Origin: Candidatus Cibiobacter qucibialis
GTDB lineage: Bacteria > Bacillota > Clostridia > Oscillospirales > Ruminococcaceae
Reading direction: 5' to 3'
NCBI GenBank assembly: GCA_004000625.1
Contig: SAUS01000091.1
Span: 1 to 8,308, forward strand
DNA: 8,308 bases
The notes under the pieces are model-generated. The model was not told where the DNA came from. It made no database searches and saw only the letters and a list, made by a program, of their open reading frames with translations. This document shows positions 5,922-8,308 of the stretch, in pieces. Position numbers and translations under genes: made by a program. How positions within the stretch are numbered: position 1 is the first letter of the stretch; the number at the start of each line of letters is the position of its first letter.

Positions 5922-7157
5922 TCACGCCCGGACCAGAGCGACCGAGACATCGTTGACGTTGGTGCCGGTGGGGCCGGTGATGATCAGGCCATTGCATTTT
6001 TGCAGGGCATGGTAGGCATCGTTATCAGCCAGCGTGGCAAAGATATCGCAGCCCTGGGCTTTCAGCGCGGCCTGGGTGGTGCTGTCCACAAAGCCGCCTG
6101 CGGCATCGGTGGGGCCGTCGGTGCCATCAGAGCCAACGGAGAACACCGCGCAGCCATCCAGCCCGGCAATACCGGGAGCGGCGGCAAGGGCGAGCTCCTG
6201 ATTGCGGCCGCCTTTACCGTGGCCGGTCAGATGCACCACTGTTTCGCCACCTGCAATCAGGGCAATACGGCGGCCCGCGGTGCGTTGGTAGCGCACCATG
6301 TTGGCCAGGAACACACCGGCTTCCCGGGCTTCGCAGCTCAGGCAGTCGGTCAAAATCAGCGGCTCATAGCCAAGGGTGCGGGCGGTGGCAGCGGCGGCGG
6401 CGCACAGCTGGCGCACGCTGCCGGTAATCTGGGTTTCTACGTTGTCCAGCGCTTTGGGCGTTTCCTGCTCCAGCAGGGCCAGCATCTGCTCCGTCATGGG
6501 CAGGTGGTATTTCTGCACGATCTCCTTGGCCTGTGCGCAGGTAGAACTATCCGGGTAAGCGGGGCCGGAGGCAATCATATCCAGCGGATCGCCAAGAATA
6601 TCCGAAAGCACGATGGAAACCACATGGGCCGGGGCACACAGCTGGGCAAAACGGCCGCCCTTTACGCCGGAAAAGCGCTTGCGGAGGGTGTTGATCTCTA
6701 CAATATCCGCCCCGCAGACCAGCAGGTTGTGGGTGAGTTCTTCCAGATCCGCGGCGGGGATGAGCGGCTTTTCAAACAAAGCGGAACCGCCGCCGGAAAG
6801 CAGGAACAGCACGGTGTCCTGTGCGGTCAGCCCGCTGACGAGGTCCAGCGTCTGCTGGGTGGCGGTAAAGCTGTTCTCGTCCGGGATGGGGTGCCCGGCT
6901 TCCCGGATGGTAAAGTTGGCGATGGGGCCTTTGCTGTGGTCGTACTTGGTAATGACAATACCGGTATCAATGCGGGAACCCAGAATGCGGCTGGCGGCGT
7001 TGGCCATCTGCCAGGCACCCTTGCCGGCGGCAACCAGCACAACGCGCCCGGAACCGAAATCGCGTCCTTCCAGCGCTTTGCGGACGGCCTCGTCCGGCTG
7101 GGCGGCGGTGATGGCGGCCTGAATGATGGCGTCAGCGTCTTGGCGGAGTTTAGACAT
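5922..7157 (-). CDS. Glycerate kinase, MOFRL (GckA/TtuD) type
   Basis: This 411-residue cytosolic kinase phosphorylates glycerate, most likely to 2-phosphoglycerate, feeding lower glycolysis. Family blocks in order are AAGKGAWQMA (43-52, with the invariant Lys), LLSGGGSAL (119-127), INTLRKRFSGVKGGRF (155-170), LSDILGDPLDMIASGP (184-199), AGGETVVHLTGHGKGGRNQE (302-321, with the conserved Arg), GSDGTDGPTDAAG (342-354) and TGPTGTNVNDV (394-404). The N-terminal two-thirds is the MOFRL-associated domain and the last third is the MOFRL domain. An upstream in-frame ATG at 7226 would add 23 residues, but it has no ribosome site and lies upstream of the candidate promoter's -10 box, so 7157 is preferred. 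The AAAAGAG site before it is only moderate. It acts directly after the reductase encoded upstream. It is unrelated in fold family to E. coli GarK. Confidence 0.92.
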   Translation of the reverse strand: MSKLRQDADAIIQAAITAAQPDEAVRKALEGRDFGSGRVVLVAAGKGAWQMANAASRILGSRIDTGIVITKYDHSKGPIANFTIREAGHPIPDENSFTATQQTLDLVSGLTAQDTVLFLLSGGGSALFEKPLIPAADLEELTHNLLVCGADIVEINTLRKRFSGVKGGRFAQLCAPAHVVSIVLSDILGDPLDMIASGPAYPDSSTCAQAKEIVQKYHLPMTEQMLALLEQETPKALDNVETQITGSVRQLCAAAAATARTLGYEPLILTDCLSCEAREAGVFLANMVRYQRTAGRRIALIAGGETVVHLTGHGKGGRNQELALAAAPGIAGLDGCAVFSVGSDGTDGPTDAAGGFVDSTTQAALKAQGCDIFATLADNDAYHALQKCNGLIITGPTGTNVNDVSVALVRA

Positions 7158-7203
7158 AGGGATCACACTCTTTTCTGTTTTGTTTGTTGGCTCTTTATTT
7201 TCT

Positions 7204-7233
7204 GTTATAACATGCAAATCAATCATTCAGCAA
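7204..7233 (-). promoter_or_regulatory. Candidate extended -10 promoter for the glycerate kinase gene
   Basis: On the minus strand TATAAC (7209-7204) is preceded by TGT, giving an extended -10 (TGnTATAAC). A weak -35, TTGCTG (7233-7228), lies 18 bases upstream. The predicted start is near 7197, about 40 nt before the ATG at 7157. Together with the hairpin at 7264-7297 this would let the kinase be expressed apart from the reductase. Confidence 0.45.
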
Positions 7234-7263
7234 TCGGCAGAACGTACAGAATTGGCGGCAAAA

Positions 7264-7297
7264 TTTTGGCGGCACGGGGATGCCCGCACCGCCAAAA
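7264..7297 (-). terminator. Hairpin terminator or attenuator between reductase and kinase genes
   Basis: TTTTGGCGG (7264-7272) pairs with CCGCCAAAA (7289-7297). An inner CGGG/CCCG stem is separated from it by a small internal loop. The T run is contained in the 3' arm on the minus strand (AAAATTTT), so the tail is short and termination may be partial. It starts 18 bases past the reductase stop codon. The 9-bp sequence TTGGCGGCA occurs at 7266-7274 and again at 7252-7260, so the second copy could compete for pairing. Confidence 0.6.
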
Positions 7298-7314
7298 AAC
7301 AGAATTTTGAGGTT

Positions 7315-8202
7315 TTACAGGTCGCGGCCCAGCTTGATGCCGGTCAGGTGCTCGTAATACTGGGCAATGGCGCTGTGGTCTGCCTGGCCCTTGCCATTGC
7401 TGTGCAGCCACTGCAAAATTTCCTGCACTTCGGCGGTCATCGGCACCGGGGCACCCACGGTGTGGGCGCAGTCCAGGGCGTTGTTCAGGTCCTTGATGTG
7501 CAGGTCAACCTTGAAGCCGGGCTTATCGTTGCCCTCAATCATCATGGGGGCTTTGGCGTTCATGACGGTGGAACCGGCCAGGCCGCCCTTGATGGCCTGG
7601 AACACCAGGTCGGGATCCACACCGGCTTTCTGGGCCAGGGTCAGGGCTTCGGCCACAGCCTGGATGTTGGCCGCCACGATGATCTGGTTGGCCAGCTTGG
7701 TGGTGTTGCCTGCGCCGATGCCGCCGCACAGCACGGCGGAAGAACCCATGGCCAGCAGGACCGGTTTGAAGGTGTTGAAGATCTCTTCTTCGCCGCCGAC
7801 CATGAAGGAAAGGGTGCCGTCAATCGCCTTGGGTTCGCCGCCGGAAACGGGGGCGTCCAGCATCTGGATGCCGTGGGAGGCAAGCTCGGCGGCGATCTCC
7901 TTGCTGGCGATGGGGTTCAGGGAGGTCATATCAATAAAGGTGGAGCCGGGCTGCATGTGGGCGGCAACGCCGTTTGCACCAAGCATGACCTGTTTGACCT
8001 GCGGGGCGTTGGGCAGCATGGTCAGCACAAGGTCACAGGTGGAGCCGATGGTGGGCTGGTCGGCTACTTTGGCGCCGCAGGCTTCCAGTTCCGCTGCGGC
8101 GGCGGGGGAGTGGCTGTCCACCGTAACGTCATAGCCGGCTTTGAGCAGGTTTTTGGCCATGGGGCGGCCCATAATGCCAAGACCGATAAAACCAATTTTC
8201 AT
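7315..8202 (-). CDS. garR: 2-hydroxy-3-oxopropionate (tartronate semialdehyde) reductase
   Basis: This 295-residue member of the beta-hydroxyacid dehydrogenase family has the usual GarR/GlxR length. The NAD(P)-binding Rossmann motif is at the extreme N-terminus (GFIGLGIMG, 4-12). The substrate-binding DAPVSGG is at 116-122, the catalytic Lys is K169 in GAGNTTKLANQ, and a second conserved region has KD at 237-238. It reduces tartronate semialdehyde to glycerate in the cytosol. The following gene is a glycerate kinase, which supports this substrate over 3-hydroxyisobutyrate, the main alternative in the family. An in-frame ATG at 8271 lies inside the MITE and would add 23 non-homologous residues. 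The ATG at 8202 starts exactly at the Rossmann fold and has an AAAGGG site upstream, at a rather long spacing. No firm promoter is visible in the 56 bp between the start and the MITE. Confidence 0.9.
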   Translation of the reverse strand: MKIGFIGLGIMGRPMAKNLLKAGYDVTVDSHSPAAAAELEACGAKVADQPTIGSTCDLVLTMLPNAPQVKQVMLGANGVAAHMQPGSTFIDMTSLNPIASKEIAAELASHGIQMLDAPVSGGEPKAIDGTLSFMVGGEEEIFNTFKPVLLAMGSSAVLCGGIGAGNTTKLANQIIVAANIQAVAEALTLAQKAGVDPDLVFQAIKGGLAGSTVMNAKAPMMIEGNDKPGFKVDLHIKDLNNALDCAHTVGAPVPMTAEVQEILQWLHSNGKGQADHSAIAQYYEHLTGIKLGRDL

Positions 8203-8258
8203 ACGATCACACGACCCTTTCTTTGTAAGGTGTATCTGAAAACAAAAAAATAGACTAA

Positions 8259-8308
8259 GGCAATACCGCATAATTCTAAGTGCCGATACGGCGAGCGAGG
8301 TGCGGCAG
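8259..8308 (+). repeat. MITE copy 4, truncated by the window edge
   Basis: The first 50 bases of the 172-bp element are present, identical in the visible part to 5074-5123. The flanking tetranucleotide on the left is CTAA (8255-8258); the other flank is outside. The element's tip is 56 bp upstream of the reductase start codon, so the promoter of that gene must lie in the short gap, inside the element or beyond it. Confidence 0.9.

Noticed and set aside
7158..7226. ATG at 7226 as start of the glycerate kinase
   Set aside because: No ribosome site precedes it, the extra residues are not family-like, and a candidate promoter lies downstream of it.
8203..8271. ATG at 8271 as start of the reductase
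   Set aside because: It lies within the MITE and adds 23 residues ahead of a Rossmann motif that is normally at the N-terminus.
1..8308. CRISPR array or integron interpretation of the four repeats
   Set aside because: Copies are 172 bp, kilobases apart, in both orientations, with terminal inverted repeats and flanking duplications; there are no short regular spacers and no integrase or cas gene.

Overview
This window reads as gut-type Firmicutes DNA with moderately high GC, most like the Oscillospiraceae (Faecalibacterium, Gemmiger, Subdoligranulum relatives). That placement is an inference from gene content, strong Shine-Dalgarno sites, codon use and the style of the intergenic repeats; no rRNA or marker gene is present. 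All five intact metabolic genes plus the dehydratase small subunit lie on the minus strand. The only plus-strand coding trace is a decayed IS630-type transposase tail.

In transcription order (right to left) there are three modules. (1) 8202-5922: a tartronate semialdehyde (2-hydroxy-3-oxopropionate) reductase, then a MOFRL-type glycerate kinase. A hairpin terminator or attenuator and a separate candidate promoter lie between them. (2) 4756-1939: a LarA-type nickel-pincer 2-hydroxyacid racemase/epimerase, then the small (SAF) and large subunits of a split UxaA-family hydro-lyase. This operon is tightly spaced and is driven by a good sigma-A promoter (TTGACT-N17-TATCAT) overlapped by candidate operators. 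(3) 1652-195: a GntP-family organic acid permease, followed by a strong terminator at 61-126.

Together the genes suggest import of a sugar acid or related 2-hydroxyacid, inversion of its C2 centre by the racemase, and dehydration by the UxaA pair. An aldolase outside the window would then yield tartronate semialdehyde, which is reduced to glycerate and phosphorylated to 2-phosphoglycerate. The last two steps are well supported by family. The substrate of the first steps is not known from sequence, and the aldolase and the LarB/C/E cofactor genes are not here.

A 172-bp non-coding element with 18-bp imperfect terminal inverted repeats, of MITE type, appears four times: complete at 1681-1852 and 5074-5245, and cut by both window edges at 1-55 and 8259-8308. 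The two complete copies differ at only three positions, and each is flanked by its own 4-bp direct repeat (TTTA; TTAA). The copies sit at the boundaries between the modules. The 4757-5921 stretch carries no intact gene. It holds the operon promoter, two minus-strand terminators, one complete MITE, the transposase remnant and two related hairpin repeats.
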